A stretch of 64,000 nt of DNA from positions 15,380,990-15,444,989 of the forward strand of contig OZ020518.1 of assembly GCA_963971425.1 (NCBI GenBank). Reading direction: 5' to 3'. The translations under genes and the position numbers were made by a program. Below the pieces are notes generated by a model that did not search any database, had not been told where the DNA came from, and saw only the letters and a program-made list of their open reading frames with translations. Shown piece by piece: positions 49,225 to 59,968 of the stretch; the first letter of the stretch is position 1; each line of letters opens with the position of its first letter. Source of the DNA: Bryoerythrophyllum caledonicum. Lineage: Eukaryota > Streptophyta > Bryopsida > Pottiales > Pottiaceae.

Positions 49225-49680
49225 CGTCAGCTACCCACCGACGGCTTCTCATCCAATCTGCATTCAAACATCTAGAGATGTTCAGTAATTTGAAGTCACT
49301 CGGCTAGTGTCAAAATATGGTCAACTCTCGTAGTTGCCGTCCTAATCATGGTTTTTGGGCCAAGTTGCCCTAGTCGGCTACTCGCCGACAGCTTCTCATC
49401 TAGTCTGCATCACAACAAATAGGAATGTAAAGTAATTTGGTTTATCCCAGTCGGGGTCAACATTTCAGACAACATTTATGTCCATGAACTCCGACGGAAA
49501 GCATGACCTCTGAATTAGTTCCCTCGTCGGGTGGCCGTAGAAAGCTTCTCATGCACTCTGTTTGGACCGCTAGACATGTGAAATAATTTTGTGTTCCACT
49601 TCACCGACTATCATTGTATATCTCTTTGACCGCTAGCAATTGCGGAATAAAATGGTTACGTCGGTTGGTAGCCAACGTAC
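49225..49680 (+). repeat. right subterminal tandem repeats with GCCGAC motif
   Basis: Units start near 49225, 49372 and 49525, with a partial unit at 49659 (spacing 147, 153 and 134 bp). Each has a CGTCRG..CCGAC-type start, a GCTTCTCAT block, a TCTGCAT-like block and an AGTAATTT-like block. Confidence 0.75.
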
Positions 49681-49756
49681 TCACCTTTTCTGTACCTTAT
49701 TATGGTTTAATTTTAGTTCTTGCGCATTTTTTTTTCAATCTTAGGTCAACATCACC

Positions 49757-49895
49757 TTTAGGGTCTTGAGGAATCTTTAGGGTCTTCAAGAATCTTTAGG
49801 GTCTTTAGAAACCTTTAGGGTCTAGAATTTTTTTAGGATTTGGAAGAATCTTTAGGGTCCCAATGAATCATTAGAGCCTCAAAGGATCTTTAGGG
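49757..49895 (+). repeat. 19-bp tandem repeat seeded by TTTAGGG
   Basis: Eight units start at 49757, 49776, 49795, 49814, 49832, 49851, 49870 and 49889. Six begin with the exact plant telomere heptamer TTTAGGG and two with one- or two-base variants. The rest of the unit (TCTTCAAGAATC-like) is diverged. Confidence 0.9.
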
Positions 49896-50935
49896 TTTTC
49901 TTTCAAATCCACAAACGGTATCTAAGAATTGTAACGGATTTGAAGCGATTATACATAGCTATGTGATATTTATTTTCCCTTCTCTTTGTTTGTGTGAGAG
50001 TAGCCCACAAGCTCAAGGCGATTTATTGTATATCCTATTCAAATTTGCTGATTTCAACATTTTCCTTATCACATACGCAATTAATTTAGAGTCTAAATTA
50101 TTTTGTTTGGTCCACAATTAATCATTTCGTCCAAATTTTGTGAAATATTCGTTGGATATTAGAACCAAAATCTTAAATTTTTTGACAGAAGAACTCTTTT
50201 GGTACCTTGCCCAATAATATGTGAAAATATTTGACTTGCTTTAAATTGGAAAGACTACAATTGCTATTTGACTTGCAACATTCTTGAAATTTTTACAAGA
50301 TTCATTTTGTATCAGTCTTGTACAAAATAATCCTTTCCTTTTGCACAAACATTTACTCACTAGTAGAAGTAAATAGCATAATTTGGAAACGCTTAAAGTC
50401 CAACATATTGCATTTCAAATACCATACATTTGAAACTACATGTCTAAATTTGTGCAAGAAAATTATATTGCCATAAACCATCAATAGAAGTCTTATAGAA
50501 AGTTTTATAGTGCTATAAACCATCAATTGAAAATTATACTGCCATAAAGATGTGACATAGTAGAAGTTTCATGGAAAGTTTTATGTCCCATGTTCATGGA
50601 GAATCTAAAATGTTTGTATTCAAGATTGACATCAAAGGAACACGCCCAAAATGACAAAAATCTTTCATACGGCGATTGCTTCTTTTTAAAGTTCAGGATA
50701 AACTTCATATGTACAAAAAGAGGACTCATATTTGTTTAATTGAGAGTGAATCTTAGTACATCTAAAAATGTATTTGTGTAAGTAATCTTAGAAACACATT
50801 CATGAACTCGTTTTACTCCCTAAAGAACCATGCATTTATACATGGGCCTTTTGAAAATTAAGGTGAATTTCTATGGTATGAATTTCAACATGATTTTAAA
50901 GAATTAATTTGAAGATGAATAGTTGTAAGGATTGT

Positions 50936-50939
<4 letters not shown>

Positions 50940-51005
<66 letters not shown>
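50940..51005. repeat. (AT)n microsatellite
   Basis: About 33 uninterrupted AT units. The duplicate at 60890-60945 has an impure TATATGTG-type tract instead, so the locus expanded or was purified after the duplication. Confidence 0.95.
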
Positions 51006-51007
<2 letters not shown>

Positions 51008-51737
51008 CAACCTTCATACTTATTAATGGTAATTGCGTGAAATGTCAAATCTCTTTTATTTTCTTCAAAATCTTGATTTGGGCTGAATTAATGGAAATGG
51101 ATAACAACAAATCACTTTCATTTACTACAAACTCACATTGAAGGAAAGTGTAGCAAACTGTTGTGATTGATGAATTCTCTTTATTTTATGTAATTAAAAT
51201 CAACCTTGAATACCTCTACGCTTCTATTTTCAATCCAAAGACACAAAAGATGGTAAAGATTCATGGAATAACATGACTTCTCCTTCCTCATCTTCAAGAA
51301 CCACTAAACTTGGTTTATTGAAGTGAATAATGTCTTCTATTAGAAAGACCTAATTTGGGATATATCAAAGAAATCAATCAAACAAGGAAGCCTTAGGGCC
51401 ACGAGCGAACCGGCAAAATGTTCAAACACAACAAGAGCCACAAGCAAAGCTTGTTGCAGATGATAAATGTCTTGAGAAGGAAGAGTGTCATGAGAGGAGC
51501 ATGACAAAAGAACTAGAGCTTGACCAAGGTCTTGAATAGTCAAAAATAATCTTCACCCTTGAAAATTATCAACCCAAAAATTGGCCTCATCGTGAAGGTG
51601 ATAATGTCTTTTACATCAACAACTCATATTTATGGAAGTCATACTAAGAAGCATGTATCTTAGCATCATTTTAGTTCTTGCAACTTTTAATGCACAATCT
51701 CATCAATAGAGGCCACAAAATCTCCCATTTCCACTCA

Positions 51738-52601
51738 GGGTGGTAGTCAACTAGGCTAATATGAAAAACCAATGACGAAGGGTCTAGCCCCATAGTCACG
51801 AGCGTTCTTTTGTTGTTGAATGCCAACCTGGCTTTGCTTTTGGATTTGTGATGATGAGAATGTGATTGTTGATTTCTTCAACATTATGAGATTTTTAAAT
51901 TTTTAGAATTTTGCCTTATGGTTCAAACATGAGAAGTATACATGGCATTACTACATATTTGTTATAGATAACTCAAATGAGACAAATATACTTCTTTTGA
52001 GAGGTTCACGAGATAAAATAATTTGAAAATTTTGGAACACATTCATATGACAATGTGTTCATACATTGAAATTGAAAAATCTTGATTGGAAACTTGATTT
52101 AACTTATATTGGAAAATAACAGGTTGTTTTTTCACGACTCCTAAACTCGGGATTAATGTTGGTTTTGCTCCAAATTCTTCTTCAACCTTCTACACCAAAC
52201 AAAACTCTATCTTGACATATGAGATGTTTTTAAAAAAAGTTAAATTTTCCATCATTTTCTTCAAAAACAAGTTTTTGGTGCCTTAATTCGACATATATAC
52301 TCCGCAAGATATGAATGATATATTTTCAACCTCTATAGTATGCAATATACTTTGTCTCCGTTTTGAGTTGGGCCACCTACAAAACAACACATATTCAATA
52401 AACGCAAAGTCAAAAAATCAGTATCTTTTCCAAGGTATCTTCTATTCATATAACATTTTATTGGCCAAGGTTTCTTCAAAAAAATTCAATAGAGGGTTGA
52501 CATTCAATAAAGATCTTACAAATGGCTCCAAAACACATACACTACGGAGTATATATTTTTTGCCCAAATGTGAGTGATCTAAGTGGATTTCTATCCCTAA
52601 G
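51738..52601. other. insertion within duplication copy 1
   Basis: Sequence absent from the other copy, where CCACTCAG runs directly into TCAAGGATCC. No inverted ends, target duplication or gene was recognised, so it could instead be a deletion in the other copy. Confidence 0.5.
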
Positions 52602-53105
52602 TCAAGGGTCCTAATGTGATTGCACATAAGGGCCCACACGACGAAACTCTTGATATTTAGGAAGCAAAGAATCCACTACACAGGAGAGACAAGATTGACT
52701 AGCTTGGTGCATATAATATTGAATACCTCTTAAGTGTTCAAATAGGAAGATACATTAATGTAACCAAGAGTGTGGATGTTGAATGCATAATATATGTTGA
52801 TTAGAACATGGAATGTGGATGACTAATCTTAGAAAAGAAAAGAAAAAGCCAATAAGTACAAAGTAACTCAATAAATTGAACAATGTATAGATACATGGTC
52901 CATTCTTTCAATAAGTCACCTACTAATATGACAAGATTATCATTCTTTACTCAAATATGTTGGATCTCAAACGTTTGTAAAAGTACCTCTATGGACTTCT
53001 GGACCCAATCTATTTTGATTTTACAACCAAACCTTGTTGCAAAAACCACTCCCCATATTTTCTAGTATCATCTGGTTCATACTATTGAAGAATTAATTGA
53101 ATTTC

Positions 53106-53585
53106 TCAAACAGCAGCTGAATTACTTGAGAGAATTCCCATTATCTCAGGAAACAAAGGTCTCTTTAAACAATCCACATCCCAACATCTATTCAACAACT
53201 GCTTTATCCAACTATCTACATACTCTGGAATCCTAGGTCGTTCTCCGCGAAGTACTAGATCATAATCACTTCGAGGATGACCTTCAAAAGGAAGTTTCCC
53301 AGTCAGGACCTCATAGCACGTCATGCCGTAGCTATATACATATGCTTCCTTTGAGAACACCTTGGAATCTTTGCTTGCAACCTTTAATTCTTTAGAGCTT
53401 GTAATATCTCTGGTGCCATGAAAAATCCAGTTCCAAAAACTCCAACCGAACACTCAAAGTCCGCCACAAAATACGTTGGGTATAATCTCGCGAATTCATG
53501 AACTAGCACATTTGATGCTTTGAGGTCCCTATGAAGAATGTTATGGTTGTGCAACCAATCCATCCCTCGTGCAATATCAAAGTCG
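53106..53585 (-). pseudogene. 5'-truncated kinase fragment
   Basis: Paralogue of the C-terminal half of the intact kinase at 62578-63939: MDWLHNHNILHRDLKASNV, VADFECSVGV, GTGFFMAPEILQALKN, then VYSYGMTCYEVLTGKLPFEG and RCWDVDCLKRPLFPEI. The N-lobe (glycine loop, ATP-binding Lys) is missing: similarity stops abruptly near 53580, where unrelated sequence begins. There is a frameshift just after QALKN near 53395, and the C-terminal tail ends earlier (SSNSAAV, stop). It cannot make an active kinase. Confidence 0.88.
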
Positions 53586-55024
53586 GCGGTGGAAGGGCAC
53601 CACTTCAGGTGAAGCGCGAACCGGAAATCGAAGAAGGCGCGGTGAGGGTTTGAAGTGCTCAATCTGGACATTCATCTCCCGATGCGACAGCCCACTCTGG
53701 ATGAAGACACTGTATACATGCAGTGCGGAGTCTGTAAGGCAGCCCCTCGAATCCTGTTAGGGCCGGTGGGAAGGATCCTGTTTCTCCTCCGACTTTGTGA
53801 ACGAAGGAATCTTTCTCTCCCTCACGTATGTCTGCAGATCAGTGTAATCATAGAGAGCACCTCGGTAGATGCTAAGTTGCATGCATTTGGAGGAAACCCT
53901 CGTGTGTTTCAACGGGCATGATGAGCTTGGTGTGGCGTTAGTATTGGGGTTGGTGTATTGTGTACGTCAACTGGAATCTGTAAGTTTCAAACCTGGGTCG
54001 CTCCCACTCATTAGTGATTCAGTAATGCTCTCCTCAGATTAGAGGCTGGCATCAGTCGATCGTTGATGCGGGAATGCATTTCTTGTCAAGTATCACATGT
54101 TTGTTCTGGATGGCTTTCTCTGCAAAGCGTCGTGGTTCATCAGAGCATGGGTGTCTCAACCTAACATCATGGGTCTCAGTTTCTTCGGCAATTGGTTTAC
54201 TTATTCAACCATCTTCTTGGTAGTATCCAAGCTACAATGTACTTGTGGTGGTTGGCACAACTGTTCGATTCACTGTGGTGAGATGTTTCTTTATTGATGG
54301 AGTTCGTGTCGCATGTGCAGCTCGGCGTTTGGTCTCAATGTGCATCGATCTTCGTTCGCTTTGCATCTAGTTGAGAGGTGTTATGGGTTTTTGCAGGGGC
54401 TTTGAACGGATTGAAAGCTGAAGTCGGTAACTGTGAAGCAAAACGGAGTATCAGCTTTTGACCTATAGTGGGTTAGTAATCTGTCTGGAAGCTATGAACA
54501 ATTGCAGAGCAGCTCCGTCATTTCAGTTTAGCTGGATGCGTGGAAAGCTGTAAACCTCGTACTAAGGTGGATTCATGAAGTAGGACAATATGTACGTGAG
54601 GTTTTAAAGAGGTTTAGTTTGTGATATTTTGTCATGATATGCTATTATGTCGACTTGAAGTTTATGCACCTATTTCCAAAAGTATGTGTGTCGTATTGCT
54701 GCTGGTTGGCAATATAAATTAGTCCTTCAAATATGACTCTACAGTGGATCGAACAATTGTAATTTTCTGATGTGGTATGGTATCATCAACTCGTGAGCAT
54801 GTCTGCGATGAATGGCGTACTCAATGGTAGCTTCTGATCTGGTCATTTCTCAGGGTATGTTCAGCAACCAGCTGCATTTACGTCTTCTTTCAGCTGCAAA
54901 TCATGAAACAGGTGCAACAGTATCAGAGCATAATCTGTGGATCACTTTACTGGTGAGCTTGGTATGATTATAGAATTTGGCCTAGGATTACATGCATGAT
55001 GATTAGTGGGTGGTTCGGTAAAAA
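53586..55024. other. unassigned, gene-like sequence between two duplicated pieces
   Basis: Less AT-rich than the surroundings and of mixed composition, like transcribed host sequence. A plus-strand frame at 53655-53921 (88 codons, containing MQCGVCKAAPRILLG) is the longest candidate but has no recognised family. It joins the truncated kinase sharply on the left and the duplicated BSL segment on the right. A third captured gene piece is plausible. Confidence 0.35.
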
Positions 55025-56515
55025 GAACAGTAACGACAACCAAAACATAAAAGCAGAGCTGAAACTCTTACGAATGCCGGCGCCGGGAGACGCAGCCTGC
55101 GGGCCACCGGCTGCGGACGAATTGCCTTCCAACGCAGTAGCGCCGCCGAACAGAATCAACCTCGGTCCAACGTACCCCGGCGAGCCTTCCTCCCCGACGG
55201 CAGCCACAGCCGTGAGCGAATGTCCACACCGCGGCCCCGGTCCGTCCTCCCTCTCGATCACCGCGCTCACCATTCGATACGACGGCGCAGGCCGCGGCCC
55301 GGCCACAACGCCCTGTGGCTGTCTCGCCTGCACTCCCGGCGTCGCCATCTCCTCACTAGCCACTCCCTTCTCCCCTACCACTACTGCTGCTACTGCTACC
55401 ACTCCCTGCTCTCTCCCGATCGCCACCTCCGCCTTCCACACCGCGTCCATATCCCACCGCTCTCCCCCCGCGTGCACCTCAATTCGTGCGGCGCCCGTCC
55501 CGCCGCTTCATCTCACAGCACCCCCCCTCGCCACAGCTCCCCGCTCCGTCCGCGCTCCGCCATTGCCCCTCCTCAGGGTTTGTGCGATTTGCGGTACCCT
55601 AGGTTTCCTACAACCCGCTTCCCGGTCGTCACCGTCTCTCTCCCTCTCTCAATCTCTGCGTTGCTCTCGACGCTTCTCCCTCTCGCTCTCTATGGTTTCT
55701 CTCTTCGCTCTCCGTCTGTGTGTGAGTCTCTGATGTCTTCTGTTGTGTGTGCTTTGGTATTCGTTCGTTTTGCTTCCCCCTCATGGCACTTGCATCGCGG
55801 CCCATGCCCTTGGTGATAGCCATGTGATGCCTAGGTGATACCCATGTAATACCGCGGTGGTAACCATTTAATATCTATGTGATATTCATTGTGTCCACAC
55901 CACTGTGAGTTGGACAATAAGTAATCCGATGTGGAGTACCCAAAACTGATCAATGCATATGGTATATAATGTTGCAAGCAAGTAGTGGAATTTGGTCCCA
56001 TTAGAGCAGCCACACTGCTGCCGATGGTGCGGGGCATGGCAAAGACTACAGACTACAGTAGGATGTAGGGACGGCCGATACTCTAAACCTATTTTCAGCA
56101 AGGCAATTACTTCATCAATACGTGTTGCTCTCCTTCCTTGCATTTTGGCAACCCAATACATCTACTTTTACCGTTTGACTTAATTGGAGTATCCCTTTGT
56201 GGATTCCCAAAGTTTTATAGGGAAGACACATTGCTTTGATGTGAACCTAGAAGCTATGGTGGGGAGTTCATTGTTTGGTGGTCATTGGGAAGCCGCTTGG
56301 CGTGGAGGTTGAAGAGGGTGGTTTGGATGTTGTTACAACTAGTAAAGGAATGACCCTCCAAGTCCCCTCCTACTTTATGGTCTTATATCAATAACTATGA
56401 CCCCATAGACAAAGTGACTTGGCTACGAAAAGGTATAGAGAAATTTCTATATTATTTGGTGTGTGTAGTGGGGATCAATCATTGATGTGGATCATCTACA
56501 CCAATTTACATCAAA
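55025..56515. repeat. segmental duplication of BSL exon 1 and promoter, second copy
   Basis: Same orientation as 25455-27625. It lacks most of the 23-bp array and the GC-rich block beside it. It shares about 650 bp of upstream flank to about 56515. Confidence 0.9.
55072..55450 (-). pseudogene. orphan copy of BSL exon 1
   Basis: Frame of 126 codons from ATG at 55450 to the same splice donor (ATTC/GTAAG) as the parent, two codons shorter in the Ala/Val run. The first Kelch strand is preserved ([31 protein letters not shown]), and it keeps the family-typical GYVGP where the full gene has GFVGP. The other nineteen exons are absent. Promoter, leader, start and donor all look usable, so it may still be transcribed toward the truncated kinase. 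Confidence 0.85.
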
Positions 56516-58174
56516 TACATGTATGTCAAGTTCTGAGTGGGTATTTGTTTTCAAGCAAGTATGTGGCATGCAATGATTCCAAGTAAATTTCCAATTAGTG
56601 TAGAAAATCAAACTACTTTGGTCCACATTTCATTTATTGAATGCTATAGTCAACTCTTTGGGAAGTTGGGATATTATGGCGGAGCTTTAGCTTGCATTGA
56701 ATAGGGTCCAAGAGCAATGACTGCTATTACTACTCATGCATTTCATTGGTACGAGAATAACTATTGGTAGTACTAACATGGCATCTATTGTTTGTTACAT
56801 TTGCATACTATCTATGTTTATAAGGAATTAAATCAATAAGAATTACACTATAGGATAAACTTGGAAGTTTCGTCTATCTGAGAGTCTTTAGCAGTTTGTA
56901 ATCTCCTAAGTCAGGGTTTACAATGCTATAGTGGACTTCTAAAGGAGCATGACTATCCTACTCAAAATATCATCCTATAGTTGCCAATTTTAGTAATCAT
57001 GAACAATTTAAAATGAATGATCTTTTTTCACTTTCAACTATGAGATTGTGTTCAAGACTATTGGAAAATATGTGTAATTAGTCATAGAATATTTGGCAAT
57101 ACAATATGGTAGATATTGGGACTTGAAGTGAGTCACATTATTATTTTTTAGCCTCTTAGATATACAAGGTCAATACCGTTTGATTTCTAGATGAAATATA
57201 TTCTTTGAATAATGCAAAATTGAACTTTTCACCATCACAATTTATATATTGTAAGACACTTGTTGACCAAGTTTTACATCTAATATAGTATTTGCAAAAA
57301 GTAGACCAAAGCATTGAATGGCAAACTCCCTTCTTCCTTGACCCTATATTTGGAAACTATTATAATTTTCTAAGTTAAACTTTTTGAGGTTAAGATAATC
57401 TTACAGGTACCCATTACGTTATCCTTTGTCTTTAAAATGCATACATTTGTCATAGCACTTTCATTCTATACAAAATCAAGATGTCTCATAGACTTTGTAA
57501 TGAAGACATTTAAAATCATTCAATATGTATATTTTGCCCCCTTCCCACCAAGAGGTTGATTGGAGCTTGTGGTGAAGGTAGGATAGTAGCTTGTCTAAGA
57601 TGATTCACACCAGAAAAAGGTGCTATTATTAATCCTACATAGCATCCTACTTGGCAAGTGAGTTATCTATAACGGTAGAGAGGTGGTGGAGTGTTGATAA
57701 AGGTATACCCCATAATTTTATTGCAAGCCATGAATAGTAGAGAAAAGTAGGAAGTGGTGGAGATATGGACAAGCTATTCTACTATGCAAGTAAGTGACTG
57801 TTGGGTATCTATGCTTGATGTCAACATTCTCATCTGTACAACTGTAGATACTTCACTCCATGGTTTTTAAATATTTAAATTGCAATATGGCCGCATGAAC
57901 TCCAACTTGATTTTTTGACCATATGGTAGTTAGTGTGTTGGTAGTGCTTGCAGCCTATGTCTTGGTGCAAGGGGGGCATTAGGTATGTCAACTTTTAGGT
58001 AGACACCGTTTTCATTGTATATAGCAAAACATAGTATTACATACTTTTGTGATATGATCATGGTATAGAATTAAAATATTTTCCTAGTTATATTAAAGGA
58101 AGTAGAAAAGTGCATTATAAATGCATGTAGTGCCTATCCTTGTAGAAATTGTTTTATGGTTAGATTGTATTGTT
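56516..58174. other. AT-rich non-coding stretch
   Basis: No gene or clear element. Two similar segments near 57560-57670 and 57720-57790 (GTAGAGAGGTGGTGGAG / AGGAAGTGGTGGAGAT and GGCAAGTGAGT / GCAAGTAAGTG) suggest a small diverged duplication. Confidence 0.35.
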
Positions 58175-58335
58175 TTAACACCCCTAAAGTTCTTTGACAA
58201 TGTCACACCCGAAATCAATGCATTCAACACAATAAAAATGAACACACTTCTTACATATCAAATTGTAGGGTCTTGTTTTAGAATTCTACGAGAGTATGTG
58301 ATAAAAAATTTGGTTAGTTTGACGGCACAAACTGA

Positions 58336-58830
58336 GGGCCGTTTCACAGTTGGTGGCTAAGTCGAGTGGCCGTCAATTTCCACCAATAAGATTGCTAGAA
58401 TGGCCAAAGTCCGGACTTTAGGCCTACACACTTGTGCCCAAACTCCAAAGGCCGTCGTTCTACATGGCAGCACTTTTGGGTCGTTTTGGCGCCAAAGCGA
58501 CAACCTCTTTAGCAAAACTTGGGTCACCCGATATAGCGGATCCAAACTGCAATCGAGAGTCCGTCGAATTTTTAAAAGAAAATAATCAAAAACTGACAGG
58601 ATCTAACCGGTTAGATGAAAGAGGCTGAATTTTTGGTTGATTTTTTTTTGGCGTAATGATACGGGTTTTGACTTTGGACTTGGCCTTTGGGGCTTCACAC
58701 CATGACCGGCCAAACCTTCAATCTATATCATTTAATGTATTTTTTTGGCAAACAATTTGGCCTCTAGCCATTGGTTGGCCACTCATTTTGACAGACGGTC
58801 ACTCGACTTGGGCATAGTGTGAAGCGGCCC
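58336..58830 (-). mobile_element. Tourist-like MITE, copy 3, nested
   Basis: 495 bp, reverse orientation to the other two copies. Ends are GGGCCGTTTCACAGT and AGTGTGAAGCGGCCC. It is flanked by TGA and TAA. Copy C of the TTAA-type element provides the empty site (GCACGGATTGAAAGATATTAG), which places TGA once at the junction and supports a 3-bp target duplication with one later change. Confidence 0.85.
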
Positions 58831-58929
58831 TAAAATATACCAGCCTTTGAAGTGAGACATAATAAGCTTTTTAAAGGTTGTACTGGACAACTTCAATAGG
58901 CTTTGACTTCCTTCTGTGGCAAAGGTTTT

Positions 58930-58974
58930 TTCTACGGATCGTGTTTCTACGGATCGTGATTCTACGGATCGTGA
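58930..58974 (+). repeat. triplicated 15-bp unit
   Basis: Three copies of TTCTACGGATCGTGW where copy C has a single CACTACGGGCCGTGG. Confidence 0.9.
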
Positions 58975-59408
58975 TCATGTTAGGCACATGTGCGCCAAAA
59001 TTTAATATTAGAAGAGGATTAGAAGATGTCATTAATAATCGTGCAATGCAACTATGTGCCAAAATTTTATAATACTCTAACAAATTTTGCATGTAGCATA
59101 TCCTCCTCATATTTTAGAAACTCAAAAAATCCCACAACACATGCAAAGATTTCCATTCCCACTCCAAGAGGATAAAAAACACAATAATATTTTTGCTAAA
59201 ACTATGATATCTATTGCATTTGGAGATAATTAAATTTTTGTTGCACTATTTGTTATATGCCAATGAATATTGCTGCAATGTATATCATATGTCTTTGAAA
59301 ATTGTTTATGACTGTCAAACCATAAGTTGGATCTCTACTTAAATCATCAATGGAAAGCCAACAAATAGTTGTCCATTCAATGAACAACTTGGACAATCAT
59401 ACCAAAAG

Positions 59409-59583
59409 CTCGTACTAGGACTCTTTCCAAAGGAAAATTCAAACTCAAATTGTCTTTTGCGGGGACAATTGTTCTTCGTACTAGGACTCTATCCAAACTC
59501 AAATTGTCCTTTGCAAGGAAAATTGTTCTTTGGGGTTAAAACAAATTGTCCTTTGTGGGGACAATTATTCTTTGGGGTTATCA
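59409..59583 (+). repeat. diverged tandem units with AAATTGTCC / GGACAATT
   Basis: About three units of 55-65 bp, the first two containing CGTACTAGGACTCT, each with CAAATTGTCYTTTG followed by a GGACAATTGTTCTT-like block, so each unit can form a small hairpin. Confidence 0.75.
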
Positions 59584-59968
59584 CATGTTCACAAAGTTTT
59601 ATAAAATGTGACCGTGCAAATTGGAAGATTATAATTTGTAAAGTGAAAAAATATATTTTTGTTACAAAAATTCTTATATCAATGGATCTACAAACCTTGA
59701 CTTCATTTGGATTCATTTATTTTATTACACAAGATCTAACTTTTATACTAATATGTTAAAAATGACACTAGTGCCTAACACACTAATTTTCAAAAGTAGC
59801 AGGTTGGTGTAGCATATTTTTAAAATTAAGCAAGGAGAAAAGATATAAAAGTTGCTAATACACACTTTGAATTCATGTGTACTCAATGTGTCATTGAATA
59901 AAAATCCAAATAGTAAAGAGGTATTTTACACCACATCTTGTGGTAGTAAAAATAAAACATGAGAGAAT

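Larger units (their letters stand above)
34380..49690. mobile_element. large DNA element with a DUF7869-type gene and nested copia
   Basis: Evidence for one unit: tandem subterminal repeats carrying GTCGGCGG-type palindromes lie at the left (34380-34960) and right (49225-49680). The same GCCGAC/CCGCCGA words recur between the two divergent genes (37690-39080) and at 40963 and 48228-48280, on both sides of a Ty1/copia insertion. The minus strand at 34.9-37.7 kb and the plus strand from 39.3 kb carry intron-containing, decayed genes. Without the 6.1-kb copia, the unit would be about 9.2 kb. Exact termini and target duplication are not identified, so the limits given are those of the repeats. 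Alternative: a host gene pair embedded in repeats. Confidence 0.5.
50158..53580. repeat. segmental duplication of kinase 3' region, copy 1
   Basis: Matches 59969-63140 in the same orientation with indels: the TTGGTACCTTGCCC tail of a TTAA-type element, the flanking AT-rich region, an AT microsatellite, the kinase downstream flank and its C-terminal coding half. This copy lacks about 280 bp found at 61260-61550 and has an extra ~865 bp at 51738-52601. Confidence 0.88.
58175..59968 (+). mobile_element. composite of TTAA-type element copies F and G
   Basis: Starts TTAACACCCCTAAAGTTC and follows copy C (12682-13497) closely to about 59400. It then runs into a second partial unit (from about 59590) that follows copy A (7590 onward) and continues into the kinase duplication. 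It carries an inserted MITE (58336-58830) and internal tandem expansions. The right TTAA end was not found. Confidence 0.65.

Noticed and set aside
34380-49690. A Polinton or other capsid-bearing element
   Set aside because: No polymerase B, capsid, ATPase or protease motif was seen in the two genes outside the nested copia.
49757-49895. Interstitial telomere
   Set aside because: The heptamer occurs once per 19 bp, not as contiguous TTTAGGG repeats, so it is not a true telomeric tract.
50932-51141. 69-codon open frame beginning in the AT tract
   Set aside because: An Ile/Tyr run from the microsatellite; no coding signal.
53106-53585. A functional second kinase gene
   Set aside because: The N-lobe is absent and the remaining half has a frameshift.
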